Source: Planctomycetota bacterium
GTDB lineage: Bacteria > Planctomycetota > J058
Direction: 5' to 3'
NCBI GenBank assembly: GCA_023954375.1
Contig: JAMLIC010000046.1
Span: 1 to 64,000 of the forward strand
Length of the DNA: 64,000 nt
The first letter of the stretch is position 1, and the number at the start of each line of letters is the position of its first letter. The translations under genes and the position numbers were made by a program. Of the stretch, positions 16,693 through 25,071 are shown one piece after another. Below the pieces are notes generated by a model. The model made no database searches, was not told the DNA's origin, and saw nothing but the letters and a program-made list of their open reading frames with translations.

Positions 16693-17883
16693 TCAGGCCG
16701 CCTGGAGGCGCGGGGCCGGGGCGAGCAGCGCCTCGAGGGCCCGCGCCGCCTCGGCGGCGGTGGCGTAGCGGCGCGCCGGCTCCTTGCGGGTGAGGCGGAA
16801 GATCACGGCGGCGAGGCCCGGGGACACCGTGGCGCGCACGGCCCGCGGGTCGGGGACCTCGTCGAACAGGTGGCGCGAGAGGACCACGACGCCGCTGTCC
16901 TCCGTGAACGGCGGGCGGCCGGTCGCGGCGTGGAACAGCGTCACGCCGAGCGAGTAGAGGTCCGACGACGGCCCGGCCTCCTTGGCCCCCCGCGCCTGCT
17001 CCGGCGCCATGTAGCGGGGGGTGCCCAGCGTGTCGCCCGAGGCCGTGGCCTCGCTCGGCAGGTCGACCTCGCGGGCGAGCCCCAGGTCGCAGAGCTTCGC
17101 CTGCCCGGCCGGGTCGAGGAGGATGTTCGCCGGCTTGACGTCGCGATGGACGATCCCCTCGCCGTGCAGGTAGGCCAGCGCCCGCGCCACCTGCGCGCCC
17201 ACGCGCGCGACCTCGCGCTCGGGCAGGGCGGCCGCGTCCTTGATGCGCCCCCGCAGGCTCGGGCCGTCGACCAGCTCCATGACGAAGTAGCGGCGCCCCT
17301 GGTCCACGCCGAAGGCCACGCCGCGGACGAGGCCCTCGTGGCGCAGGCTGCAGGCGAGCTGGCTCTCCTGCACGAAGCGGCGGGCGCCGACGTCGCTGCG
17401 GGCGCGGTCGCCCGCGAGCACCTTGAGCGCCACCCGCTGGTCCGTGCGCAGGCAGCGGGCCGCGAACACGGCGCCCATGCTGCCGCGCGCGACGCGGTCG
17501 GTGACCTCGTACTGGCCGAGGCGGTCGCCCGGGGCGACGCCGTCGGCGTCCGGCCCGCCCTCGTCGACGCGCGCGCGCCGGCCGCTCGACGACCCGGCGC
17601 GCCGGCGCCGCGGGGCGACCAGGCCCAGGGCGGCCCGCCGCACCGCCTCGAGGCGCTGGGGGTCGATCGCGCCCCGCGCCACGAGCAGCTCCTCCAGGCG
17701 GGGCACCGGCTGCCCCGCGGCCCGCGCGGCCCGCTGGGCCTCGGCGCTGGCCACCAGATGCGCGACCGGGACGGCGCCCGTGCGCAGGAGATGCTGGCAG
17801 AGGATCGCGTCCTCGCGGTGCTCCACGCCTCGCTCCCGCTGCGCCGCGACACCGCCGCGGCCCTCCCCGTCTTCGGCCGGCAT
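16693..17883 (-). CDS. Hanks-type Ser/Thr protein kinase
   Basis: 396 residues. Residues 25-95 form a helical module like the N-terminal (MshEN/GSPII_E_N-like) domain also seen in three nearby proteins. The kinase domain covers about 125-390: Gly-rich loop VARGSMGAVF (the first Gly is replaced by Ala), the VAIK-like VALKVL (K154), catalytic HRDVKPANILL (D248), DLG (266-268) instead of DFG, and MAPEQ activation-segment end. There is no membrane segment, so it is cytoplasmic. A leader hairpin (GGCCCGG/CCGGGCC, about 17885-17908) lies against the start. It is divergent from the DUF4388 gene; shared regulation is likely. The substrate is unknown. Confidence 0.93.
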   Translation of the reverse strand: MPAEDGEGRGGVAAQRERGVEHREDAILCQHLLRTGAVPVAHLVASAEAQRAARAAGQPVPRLEELLVARGAIDPQRLEAVRRAALGLVAPRRRRAGSSSGRRARVDEGGPDADGVAPGDRLGQYEVTDRVARGSMGAVFAARCLRTDQRVALKVLAGDRARSDVGARRFVQESQLACSLRHEGLVRGVAFGVDQGRRYFVMELVDGPSLRGRIKDAAALPEREVARVGAQVARALAYLHGEGIVHRDVKPANILLDPAGQAKLCDLGLAREVDLPSEATASGDTLGTPRYMAPEQARGAKEAGPSSDLYSLGVTLFHAATGRPPFTEDSGVVVLSRHLFDEVPDPRAVRATVSPGLAAVIFRLTRKEPARRYATAAEAARALEALLAPAPRLQAA

Positions 17884-17904
17884 CGGGCCCGGCCTTGAGC
17901 CCGG

Positions 17905-17927
17905 GCCGGGAGAAAAGTTCTCTCGGC
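17905..17927. promoter_or_regulatory. Dyad between kinase and DUF4388 genes
   Basis: GCCGGGAGAA and TTCTCTCGGC form a 10-bp inverted repeat with one mismatch around AAG, centred between the two divergent start codons. A related GAGAA-N-TTCTC dyad lies at 14677-14687. It could be an operator or a transcript hairpin. Confidence 0.45.
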
Positions 17928-17951
17928 ATGAACCGTGCGGGGGTCCACCGT

Positions 17952-17957
17952 TAGAAT
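17952..17957 (+). promoter_or_regulatory. -10 box of the DUF4388 gene
   Basis: TAGAAT lies 9 nt before the ATG at 17967, so the transcript would begin within about 3 nt of the start codon. No purine-rich ribosome-binding site fits in between. Confidence 0.5.
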
Positions 17958-17966
17958 CCCCGGGCC

Positions 17967-20900
17967 ATGAGCCTGCAGGGGCAGATCGAGGAGATGGGCC
18001 TGGGCGCGGTCATCCAGACCCTGTCGCTCAACCGCTACCGGGGCACGCTGCGCATCGAGTCGGAGGAGGCGGGTAACCAGTTCTTCTTCATCTCCGAGGG
18101 CGAGATCGTCCTCGTGCGACAGGTCCAGCGCGACCCCGTCCGCCTGGGCGACCTCCTCGTGCGCGCCGGCCGCGTCACCCACGCGCAGCTCGATGACGCG
18201 CTCGCGGAGCAGAAGCGCGTCGGGAAGCGGCTGGGCGAGCTCCTCGTCGACCAGGGCCTGGTCACGCCGGACGACATCGACCGCGTGATCCGCGGCCGGT
18301 TCGAGGACGAGTTCCTCGACCTGTTCCTCCTCGACCGCGGCCGCTTCGAGTTCATCTTCGGCCTCACGCCCGAGGCGCTGTTCGCGCCCGAGGAGAAGCT
18401 CGAGCGCGTCACGCTCAACACCTCCGGCCTGATGCTCGAGGCCATGCGCCGCCTCGACGAGTGGCAGGAGATGATCAAGGCGATCGGCAGCTTCGACACG
18501 ATCTACCAGAACCGCGCCTCGTCGATGGGCGCCAACATCATCGACTACGAGTTCAAGGGGATCGCCCTGCCCGGCAAGGTCCGGGTGGAGCTCTACGAGC
18601 TGCTCGACGGCAGCCGCTCGGTCCGCGAGGTCCTGGCCCTGGCGATCCGCCAGCGCCTCGCCTCGCGCATGGAGACCTTCCAGTACCTGCACGCGCTCCA
18701 GCAGAACCAGCTCATCAAGCCCCTCGACTTCCGCACCCTGTTCCAGGGGGCCAAGGCGGCCCTCGAGGCGGGCGACGTCCCCGCGACGGCGAAGTTCATC
18801 CGCGCGATCCTCGGCCAGAAGGGGCAGCTCGACCTCGGGCTGATCAAGCGCTACCTGGTCTTCCTGAAGAAGTACCAGCGCCCTCGCCTGGCCTTCGACG
18901 AGGCCAGGCTGTTCGCGGCCGCCTGCCTGTCGCGCGACGAGACCGAGCACGCGATCACCCTCTACGAGGAGGCGCTGGCGCTCGAGTTCCGGAGCGTCGA
19001 GGTGCTCGACCGCCTCTTCTACGCGCTCCTGCGCGCCAACCGGCGCGAGCGCGCGGTCGAGGTCGGCCTGAAGGTGCGCGACTACCTGGCCGCCGACGAG
19101 GCCCTCGGCGTGGCCGCGCGCATCAGCACCAACCTGCGCGAGCTCGACCCGGAGAACCCGGCCGTGATCGAGCTCTCGGGCCTGGTCCTGCGCCGCCAGG
19201 AGCGCGTCGAAGAGGCGGTCAAGGAGCTGGAGCGGGCGCTCGAGCGCGGCGGGCCCGACTACCCGCGGCGGCGCGAGGTCGTCGCGGCGCTGCTCGAGCT
19301 CCAGCCCGACCGGTCGGACCTGCGCGACGAGCGAGAGGCGCTCGAGCTGCGCGCCGCGCGCGAGCAGCTGCAGCGCGAGTTCCGCCGCAAGCTGCTCGCC
19401 GCCGGCGCGGCCGCGCTCCTGCTCCTGGTCGGCTGGCGCGGCTACCACGAGGTCCAGGCGCGGCGCGCCCTCGCCGAGGGGCGGGAGCTCGTGACGCAGG
19501 GCGTCGAGGACTTCGAGCGCTACGGCCGCGCGAGCCGCCTCCTGCAGGACGCCGTCCGCGACGGGCTGACCACGGTCAGCGCCGAGGCGGCCCGGGAGAA
19601 GCTCGAGCTCGACCGGACGTGGGGCGAGCGCCTGCGCGAGGCCGACGCCGAGCGCATGCGCGCGCTTGCGGAGCGGCAGGCGGCGGCCGAGGAGCGCCGC
19701 CGCGAGCAGGGGCGGCTGGCGAAGAGGCTCGAGCTCGAGGAGGCCCTGGCCGAGCACCGGCGCCTGGTCGCCGCGCAGGACTGGGCGGGCGCCTCCCAGC
19801 GGACGCTCGAGCTCCGCGCCAGGTTCGCCGACCTCGAGGACGCGCGCACGGCGGAGCTGCCCGTCTTCGCGCAGGTGACGAGCACCCCGCCCGGCGCCGA
19901 GGTGCTCCGCGACGGCGAGGCGGTGGGCACCACCCCCTGCGTGGTCCCGGTCCAGGTCGGCGAGGAGGTGCGCCTCACCGCCCGCCTGCGCGGCTACAAG
20001 GTCAAGGAGCAGGCGGTGCGGGGGGTGAAGCACGAGGCGCTGACCCTCGCGCTCGAGCCGGGGCCGAGCTGGCGGGTGAAGCTCCCGCGGACGCCGCTGC
20101 CGCTCGTCGCCGGCTGGAGCCGCGGCGCCGTCGTGGGCGACGCGCAGGGCGGGCTGCGGTCGCTCGCCTGGGCCGACGGGCGGGCGCGCTGGACGCTCGA
20201 CGCGAGCCGCACCCTGGCGCCGCTGGGCGGCGGCGCCCCGTTCGCCCTGCAGACCTTCGCCGTCGCCGGGCCGCGCGTGGTCGTCGTCTCCGGCGAGGCC
20301 ATGGCGGGGATCGAGCTGACGACGGGCCAGGTCGACTGGACCCGCAAGCTCTCGGGGGGCCCCGAGCCCGGCGCCTTCCTCGTGGCGACGCGCCTCCTCA
20401 CCCAGGAGGTCGTCCTCCTGGCCCGCGGGAGCAGCCTCCTGGTGATCGACGCCAGCTCGGGCACGCCCGTGCAGCGCTTCGCCCTGCCGGCCCCGCCCGC
20501 CCAGCCGCCGACCGTGGGCGGCACGACCGCCTTCGTGCTGCTGAAGGACGGCAAGCTCGTCGCGCTCGACCTCGGAAAGCGCGAGGGCGCGCTGGCCTGG
20601 CAGCGCCCGGGCCTCGCCCCCCGCGCCGCCCCCCACTACTCGGAGCTGGGCCAGGCCGTCCTGGTCCTCGAGGCGGACAAGCTGCGGTCGTTCGGGGTGA
20701 GCGACGGGGCCCCGCTGGCCACGCTCGAGCCGCAGCTCGGCCCCGTGCTCGGCGTCGCGCAGGCCGACGAGCGCCTCTACGTGCTCGGGGCCAGCGGCCT
20801 CCTGGCCACCCTGCGCACCTACGACGGGCAGCTCCTGCTGCGCGGGACCCGCGTCGCCCGCGCCCCGTCCGGCGGGCCGGTGGTCGTCGACCAGGACATC

Positions 20901-21074
20901 TTCGTCGTGGACGGCGAAGGCGACCTCCTCCAGCTCACGGCCAGCGCGCGCCTCCGGCCCGGCAAGGTCTCCCTGGGCGGCCCGGTGACCGCGCCCCTCG
21001 CGGTCGACGGCGGCCGGATCGTGGCGCTCGTGGGCGACACCGTCGTGCTGGTGGAGCCGCCCCAGCAGCAGTGA
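17967..21074 (+). CDS. DUF4388 / PEGA / beta-propeller membrane protein
   Basis: 1035 residues. The N-terminus is a DUF4388 (PATAN-like) domain (MSLQGQIEEMGLGAVIQTL), followed at about 50-140 by a MshEN-like module (RLGDLLVRAGRVTHAQLDDA, then LGELLVDQGLVTPDDIDRVI). TPR-like helices cover 260-440. One membrane segment at about 475-490 (LLAAGAAALLLLVGW) is followed by coiled coil, a PEGA domain near 635-700 (TSTPPGAEVLRDGEAVGTTP) and a PQQ-like beta-propeller to the end. The signalling-type cytoplasmic half joined to an extracytoplasmic propeller suggests transmission across the membrane or anchoring of a scaffold. It is divergent from a Ser/Thr kinase, a plausible partner. Confidence 0.85.
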   Translation: MSLQGQIEEMGLGAVIQTLSLNRYRGTLRIESEEAGNQFFFISEGEIVLVRQVQRDPVRLGDLLVRAGRVTHAQLDDALAEQKRVGKRLGELLVDQGLVTPDDIDRVIRGRFEDEFLDLFLLDRGRFEFIFGLTPEALFAPEEKLERVTLNTSGLMLEAMRRLDEWQEMIKAIGSFDTIYQNRASSMGANIIDYEFKGIALPGKVRVELYELLDGSRSVREVLALAIRQRLASRMETFQYLHALQQNQLIKPLDFRTLFQGAKAALEAGDVPATAKFIRAILGQKGQLDLGLIKRYLVFLKKYQRPRLAFDEARLFAAACLSRDETEHAITLYEEALALEFRSVEVLDRLFYALLRANRRERAVEVGLKVRDYLAADEALGVAARISTNLRELDPENPAVIELSGLVLRRQERVEEAVKELERALERGGPDYPRRREVVAALLELQPDRSDLRDEREALELRAAREQLQREFRRKLLAAGAAALLLLVGWRGYHEVQARRALAEGRELVTQGVEDFERYGRASRLLQDAVRDGLTTVSAEAAREKLELDRTWGERLREADAERMRALAERQAAAEERRREQGRLAKRLELEEALAEHRRLVAAQDWAGASQRTLELRARFADLEDARTAELPVFAQVTSTPPGAEVLRDGEAVGTTPCVVPVQVGEEVRLTARLRGYKVKEQAVRGVKHEALTLALEPGPSWRVKLPRTPLPLVAGWSRGAVVGDAQGGLRSLAWADGRARWTLDASRTLAPLGGGAPFALQTFAVAGPRVVVVSGEAMAGIELTTGQVDWTRKLSGGPEPGAFLVATRLLTQEVVLLARGSSLLVIDASSGTPVQRFALPAPPAQPPTVGGTTAFVLLKDGKLVALDLGKREGALAWQRPGLAPRAAPHYSELGQAVLVLEADKLRSFGVSDGAPLATLEPQLGPVLGVAQADERLYVLGASGLLATLRTYDGQLLLRGTRVARAPSGGPVVVDQDIFVVDGEGDLLQLTASARLRPGKVSLGGPVTAPLAVDGGRIVALVGDTVVLVEPPQQQ

Positions 21075-21149
21075 ATCGCTCGGGCCACCCACGGGTGGAA
21101 CGGAGCGACACGCGCACCGAGGCCGCGGAGGCCGAGGCGAGCCTGAGCG

Positions 21150-21181
21150 GTCGGGCGCCGCGCGCCAGCGCGGCACCCGAC
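21150..21181 (+). terminator. Stem-loop after the DUF4388 gene
   Basis: A 14-bp stem with one C/A mismatch (GTCGGGCGCCGCGC with GCGCGGCACCCGAC) and a 4-nt loop lies 76 nt past the stop, between convergent genes. There is no T-tract. It runs directly into repeat R1, so it may be part of that element instead. Confidence 0.45.
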
Positions 21182-21226
21182 GAACGGCGGCGCCCGGCAT
21201 CCGTGGCCGCGGCCGTCGATCACACC
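21176..21226 (-). repeat. Stop-proximal repeat R1, copy at FAD gene
   Basis: On the minus strand the element starts GGTGTGATCGACGGCCGCGG and ends near GCCGTTCGTCGGG. It aligns over about 50 nt with the copies at 22-113. Its GTGTGA supplies the last codon and the TGA stop of the FAD-dependent protein. Further along, CTCGGCCTCCGCGGCC (minus strand, near 21117-21132) is shared with 59222-59237 beside the third R1 copy. Confidence 0.7.
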
Positions 21227-22845
21227 GCAGGCGCGAAGGCGCCGACCAGCGCCGCCGCCGAGCGCAGCCCGTCGATGGCCGCCGACATGATCCCGCCCGC
21301 GTAGCCGGCGCCCTCGCCCACCGGGTAGAGCCGCGGCGTCGAGACCGACACGCGCGAGGCGTCGTCGCGTGGGAGGCGCACGGGCGACGACCCCCGGGCC
21401 TCGGGCCCGACGAGCAGGCCGACCTCGGAGCCGTAGCCGGGCATCTGCCGGTCGAAGAGCGCGAGCGCGCGCTGGATCGCGGCGCCCACCTCGGGCGGGA
21501 CGACCTCGCGCAGGTCGGCGCTGACCAGCTCGCGCGGGTAGGTGGAGTCCAGCGCGCCCTGCGAGCGCCGCCCGCGGAGGAAGTCGGGCACGCGCTGGGC
21601 GGGGAGGGCGTAGGTCCCGGCGCCGAGCTCGAAGGCGCGCCGCTCGTACCGCCGCTGCAGCTCGACCCCGCCCAGCGGGTCGCGGCCGCCGCCGGGGACG
21701 AGCGCCGGCCCGACCGTGTAGACGATCCCCGAGTTCGCCCGCCCGGAGTCGCGCTTGCGCCGGCTCATCCCGTTCGTGCACAGGTGTCCCGCCTCGCTCA
21801 CCGAGGCCATGAGCGTGCCGCCGGGGCACATGCAGAAGGAGAACACCCCCTCGCGCTTGTCGTTGAGCACGTACTCGGCCACCGGCAGCCGCCCCGCGAG
21901 CGCGCCGTACTGGGCGCGGTCGATCAGGTCCTGCGGGTGCTCGATCCGCAGCCCGAGCTGGAACGGCTTGAACTCCATGGCCACACCGCGCGCGCGCAGC
22001 CAGGCGTAGGTGTCGCGCGCCGAGTGGCCGATCGCCAGGAGGACGGCGCCGGCGGCGAGCTCCGCGCCGTCGTGCAGGCGCACGCCGCGGACGCCGCCGT
22101 CGGGGTCGAGGAGCAGGTCGTCGACCCGCGCGTCGAAGCGGAAGGTCGTCCCCAGCCGCTCCAGCTCGCGCCGCAGGTAGACGAGCACCGCGCGCAGGCG
22201 GTCGGTGCCGACGTGCGGCTTGGCCGTGACCTTGATCTCGGGCGGCGCCTTGGCGGCGATCAGCAGGTCGTGCACGAGGCCGACGAGCGGCGTCCGCCCG
22301 CGCGTCGTCAGCTTGCCGTCGGAGAAGGTCCCCGCGCCGCCCTCGCCGAAGAGGATGTTGCACTCGGGGTCGTGCGGCCCGCCGTGGTCGAACGCGTTCA
22401 CGGCGCGCACGCGCCGGTCGACCGCCGGCCCGCGCTCGATCACGACCGGCCGGTAGCCCTCGCGCGCGAGGAGCCACGCGGCGAACAGCCCGCCGGGGCC
22501 GCTGCCGATGATCACCGGCGGCGCGGAGAGCGGGGCCGCGCCGCGGCGCACGCCGTCGAGGATCGCCGCGTCGAGGCCCTCCTTGACCCGCGGGGCGGGG
22601 CGCCGGGCGAGCCCCCGCGCGACGGCCCGCTCGCTCGCGCCGGCGTCGCCGAGGCGCAGGGCCACGTGCAGCGTCCAGTGGATGTCGCGCTTGCGCCGCG
22701 CGTCGAGCGCGCGATGCACGACGTCGAGCCCGTCGATCGCGCCCGCATCGACGCCGATGCGCTGCGCCACCCGCGCGCGCAGCACGTCCTCCGGCTCGTC
22801 GACGCCGAGCCGGACGTTCTCCACCACCACCGTGTCCGGGTCCAC
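21220..22845 (-). CDS. FAD-dependent dehydrogenase (COG2509-like)
   Basis: 541-residue flavoprotein of the uncharacterised FAD-dependent dehydrogenase family. An N-terminal domain of about 90 residues precedes the Rossmann FAD motif VIIGSGPGGLFAAWLLAREG and VVIERGPAVDRR. The family-typical NILFGEGGAGTFSDGKLTTR and the C-terminal GEGAGYAGGIMSAAIDGLRS (FAD-contacting) are present. The start is a GTG (VDPDTVVVENVRLG) only 6 nt after TACCTT, which implies a leaderless mRNA and separates it from the upstream TMTC-like gene. The reaction is unknown. Confidence 0.88.
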   Translation of the reverse strand: MDPDTVVVENVRLGVDEPEDVLRARVAQRIGVDAGAIDGLDVVHRALDARRKRDIHWTLHVALRLGDAGASERAVARGLARRPAPRVKEGLDAAILDGVRRGAAPLSAPPVIIGSGPGGLFAAWLLAREGYRPVVIERGPAVDRRVRAVNAFDHGGPHDPECNILFGEGGAGTFSDGKLTTRGRTPLVGLVHDLLIAAKAPPEIKVTAKPHVGTDRLRAVLVYLRRELERLGTTFRFDARVDDLLLDPDGGVRGVRLHDGAELAAGAVLLAIGHSARDTYAWLRARGVAMEFKPFQLGLRIEHPQDLIDRAQYGALAGRLPVAEYVLNDKREGVFSFCMCPGGTLMASVSEAGHLCTNGMSRRKRDSGRANSGIVYTVGPALVPGGGRDPLGGVELQRRYERRAFELGAGTYALPAQRVPDFLRGRRSQGALDSTYPRELVSADLREVVPPEVGAAIQRALALFDRQMPGYGSEVGLLVGPEARGSSPVRLPRDDASRVSVSTPRLYPVGEGAGYAGGIMSAAIDGLRSAAALVGAFAPAV

Positions 22846-22851
22846 GACCCG

Positions 22852-22857
22852 AAGGTA
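22852..22857 (-). promoter_or_regulatory. -10 box of the FAD gene (leaderless type)
   Basis: TACCTT on the minus strand, 6 nt (CGGGTC) before the GTG at 22845. It is adjacent to R2 copy 2, which therefore overlaps the promoter region. Confidence 0.55.
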
Positions 22858-22860
22858 TCA

Positions 22861-22960
22861 CCTGCGATGAGTGATGCGCTCGCGAGGGGCGGGCGATCGG
22901 AGCGGGGCCCGGACCGGCACGAAGTGGCCCGCTCCAGCGCTCGCTTCTGACGGTCGAACG
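22861..22960 (-). repeat. Intergenic repeat R2, copy 2
   Basis: The 29 nt at 22861-22889 match 14554-14582 exactly, with patchy similarity continuing to about 22950. It lies between the stop of the TMTC-like gene (23004) and the promoter of the FAD gene. The short open frame starting MSDALARGGRS ends after 30 codons and is not conserved beyond the repeat core, so no gene is called. Confidence 0.7.
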
Positions 22961-23003
22961 CGCGCGGGAGGAGACGCCTCGGACGCTGGTGACGGACGCG
23001 CCG

Positions 23004-25040
23004 TCAGCCGTCGAGCCGCCGCAGCAGGTCCGGACGGTGACGCTCCAGCCACGCGCGCGCCCGGGCGCCGTCCCGGGGGCGCTCGACCTCGACGGCCACG
23101 CGCGCGGTCCAGTACATGACCCACGGCAGCAGCAGCCGCTCCTCCCGCCCGTCGCGGCGGGCGAGGATCTCGGACACGCGCAGGTAGTCGGCGAACGCCG
23201 CCTCCAGCGCGGCCCGCCGCGCCGCCGGCGCGTCGGCCTCGGCCGCCCGCGCGTAGCGCAGGCGCGCCCGGTTGAACAGCGCCTCCCACGGGTCGGCCCG
23301 CCGCTCCACCGCCCGGTCGTAGGCCGCCTCGGCGTCGGCCTCGCGCCCGTCGAGGTGCGACAGGATGGTGCCGCGCTGCAGCCACAGGTGGTAGTGGTGC
23401 GGCAGCGCCCGCGTCGCCTCCCGCGAGGTGCGCTCGGCCTGCGCGAGCAGGGCGGCGCGGTCCCCCGGCGGCGCCTGCTCGGCCAGCGCCAGCTCGAGCG
23501 AGACGAGCTCCATGAGCGTGTTGGGCTCGTCGGGCCGGAGCGCCCGCGCCTCGAGCAGCACGGCCCGGGCCTCCTCCTGCTGCCCCTGCTCGCGCAGGAG
23601 CGCCGCGAGGGTCGCGCGCGGCGACGCCGCGTGGGGCATGCCCTGGACCGCCTTCACCGCGTGCGACGCGGCCGCGGCGTGCTGCCCGCGCTTGATCAGC
23701 ACCCCCGCGTAGGCGTGATGCGCCTTGGGGATCCGGTCGCCGAACCGCCGGATGGTCGCCTCCCAGATCAGCGCGTCGTCGGTCCACGCGCGCGCGGCCG
23801 GCGCCAGCCGCAGCGCGCCCACGGCCAGGACGGCGGCCAGGACCACCGCGCCCACCCCCCGCCTCCGCCGGAGGAGCGGGGCCGCGGCGGCGGCGATGGC
23901 GAGCATGGCCCAGACCGAGGGGGTGTAGAGGAGCCGCTCGGCGAACACGACGCCGATCGGGACGAGGTTCGAGACCGGGCCCAGGCTCATGTAGAAGGCC
24001 AGGAGGCCCAGGCCGAGCGCGCGCGCGGCCGGTCCCCCGCGCCAGAGGCCGCGCGCGGCCACCCCCAGGAGCGCGAGGTGGCCCAGGGCCGTCAGCACCG
24101 GGGCCGGGTCGGTCCAGCGCGGCGGGTCGAAGGGGTAGAGCGCCGAGGTGGGGCCCGGGGCGACCATCGCCAGGAGCGCATCGCGCGCCACCTCCGCGGC
24201 GACGAGGAGGCGCGTGCTCAGCGGCAGGACGCCGATCGACTGCGCCTCGGGCGGCGGGAACAGCCCCTGGAGCACCGCGGCGCGGGCGAGGAAGTAGGCC
24301 ACGATCGCCGCCAGGTACAGCCCGTAGGGCGCGAGCCACCGCCCGCGCCCCGGGGGCAGCGGCGCGCGGGCGACCCGCTCCAGGGGCACGAGGATGAAGG
24401 GCGCGGTGAGCGCCACCTCCTTGGCGCCGAAGGCGAGCAGGAACGCCAGCGCCGGGAGCGACCAGCGCGCCAGCGCGCGCACGGGACCGCCGGGCGCGCG
24501 GGCGGCGGCGTCGCGCCCGCGCAGGTGCAGGAGCATCCCCGCGAGGGCCAGGCAGAGCCCCAGCACCTCGGCGCGGCCGACGAGGCCCGCCACCGCCTCG
24601 GCGTGGACGGGGTGCACGGCGAACAGGAGCGCGCCCGCCAGCGCCGCCGGCCGCGAGGGGACCACGCGCAGGAACACGAGCAGCGCCAGCGCCGCGGTCA
24701 GGGCGTGCCAGGCGACGTTCGAGGCGTGGTACCGGTCGGGGTGCGACCCGAGCAGCGCCCGGTCCGCCGCGAAGGAGAGGAGCACCACCGGCCGCCAGAG
24801 CCGCTCCTCCTGGTAGCTCTCCGCCCAGTAGGAGGTGGCGACGACCTGCCACAGGTCGGCCGGTCGCTCGACCAGGAGCCGCGGGTTCTGGTCGACGATC
24901 ACGTGGTCGTCGATCGTGTAGCCCGTCCCGTGCAGGGCCGGCGCGTAGGCCGCGACGGACAGCAGCGCGACCGCCAGCACCTCCGGCAAGCGCGCGGTCG
25001 TGCGGGGGCGGCCGCCCGCCCCCGGGCGGTCGAGGTTCAT
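23004..25040 (-). CDS. TMTC-like multi-pass membrane protein with TPR repeats
   Basis: 678 residues. The N-terminal half has about ten membrane segments with the GT-C-like pattern of TMTC/DUF1736 proteins: LLSVAAYAPALHG, GYTIDDHVIVDQNP, ALAGALLFAVHPVHAEAVAG and VGRAEVLGLCLALAGMLLHL. The C-terminal 250 residues are TPR-like helices (e.g. KAHHAYAGVLIKRGQHAAAA). Eukaryotic TMTC proteins are O-mannosyltransferases; in bacteria the family is mostly uncharacterised, so protein glycosylation is inference. It starts 31 nt after the coiled-coil gene and probably shares its transcript. Confidence 0.82.
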   Translation of the reverse strand: MNLDRPGAGGRPRTTARLPEVLAVALLSVAAYAPALHGTGYTIDDHVIVDQNPRLLVERPADLWQVVATSYWAESYQEERLWRPVVLLSFAADRALLGSHPDRYHASNVAWHALTAALALLVFLRVVPSRPAALAGALLFAVHPVHAEAVAGLVGRAEVLGLCLALAGMLLHLRGRDAAARAPGGPVRALARWSLPALAFLLAFGAKEVALTAPFILVPLERVARAPLPPGRGRWLAPYGLYLAAIVAYFLARAAVLQGLFPPPEAQSIGVLPLSTRLLVAAEVARDALLAMVAPGPTSALYPFDPPRWTDPAPVLTALGHLALLGVAARGLWRGGPAARALGLGLLAFYMSLGPVSNLVPIGVVFAERLLYTPSVWAMLAIAAAAAPLLRRRRGVGAVVLAAVLAVGALRLAPAARAWTDDALIWEATIRRFGDRIPKAHHAYAGVLIKRGQHAAAASHAVKAVQGMPHAASPRATLAALLREQGQQEEARAVLLEARALRPDEPNTLMELVSLELALAEQAPPGDRAALLAQAERTSREATRALPHHYHLWLQRGTILSHLDGREADAEAAYDRAVERRADPWEALFNRARLRYARAAEADAPAARRAALEAAFADYLRVSEILARRDGREERLLLPWVMYWTARVAVEVERPRDGARARAWLERHRPDLLRRLDG

Positions 25041-25071
25041 CCGGCGCGCTCGTCGATCGGAGTGGCCCGGG

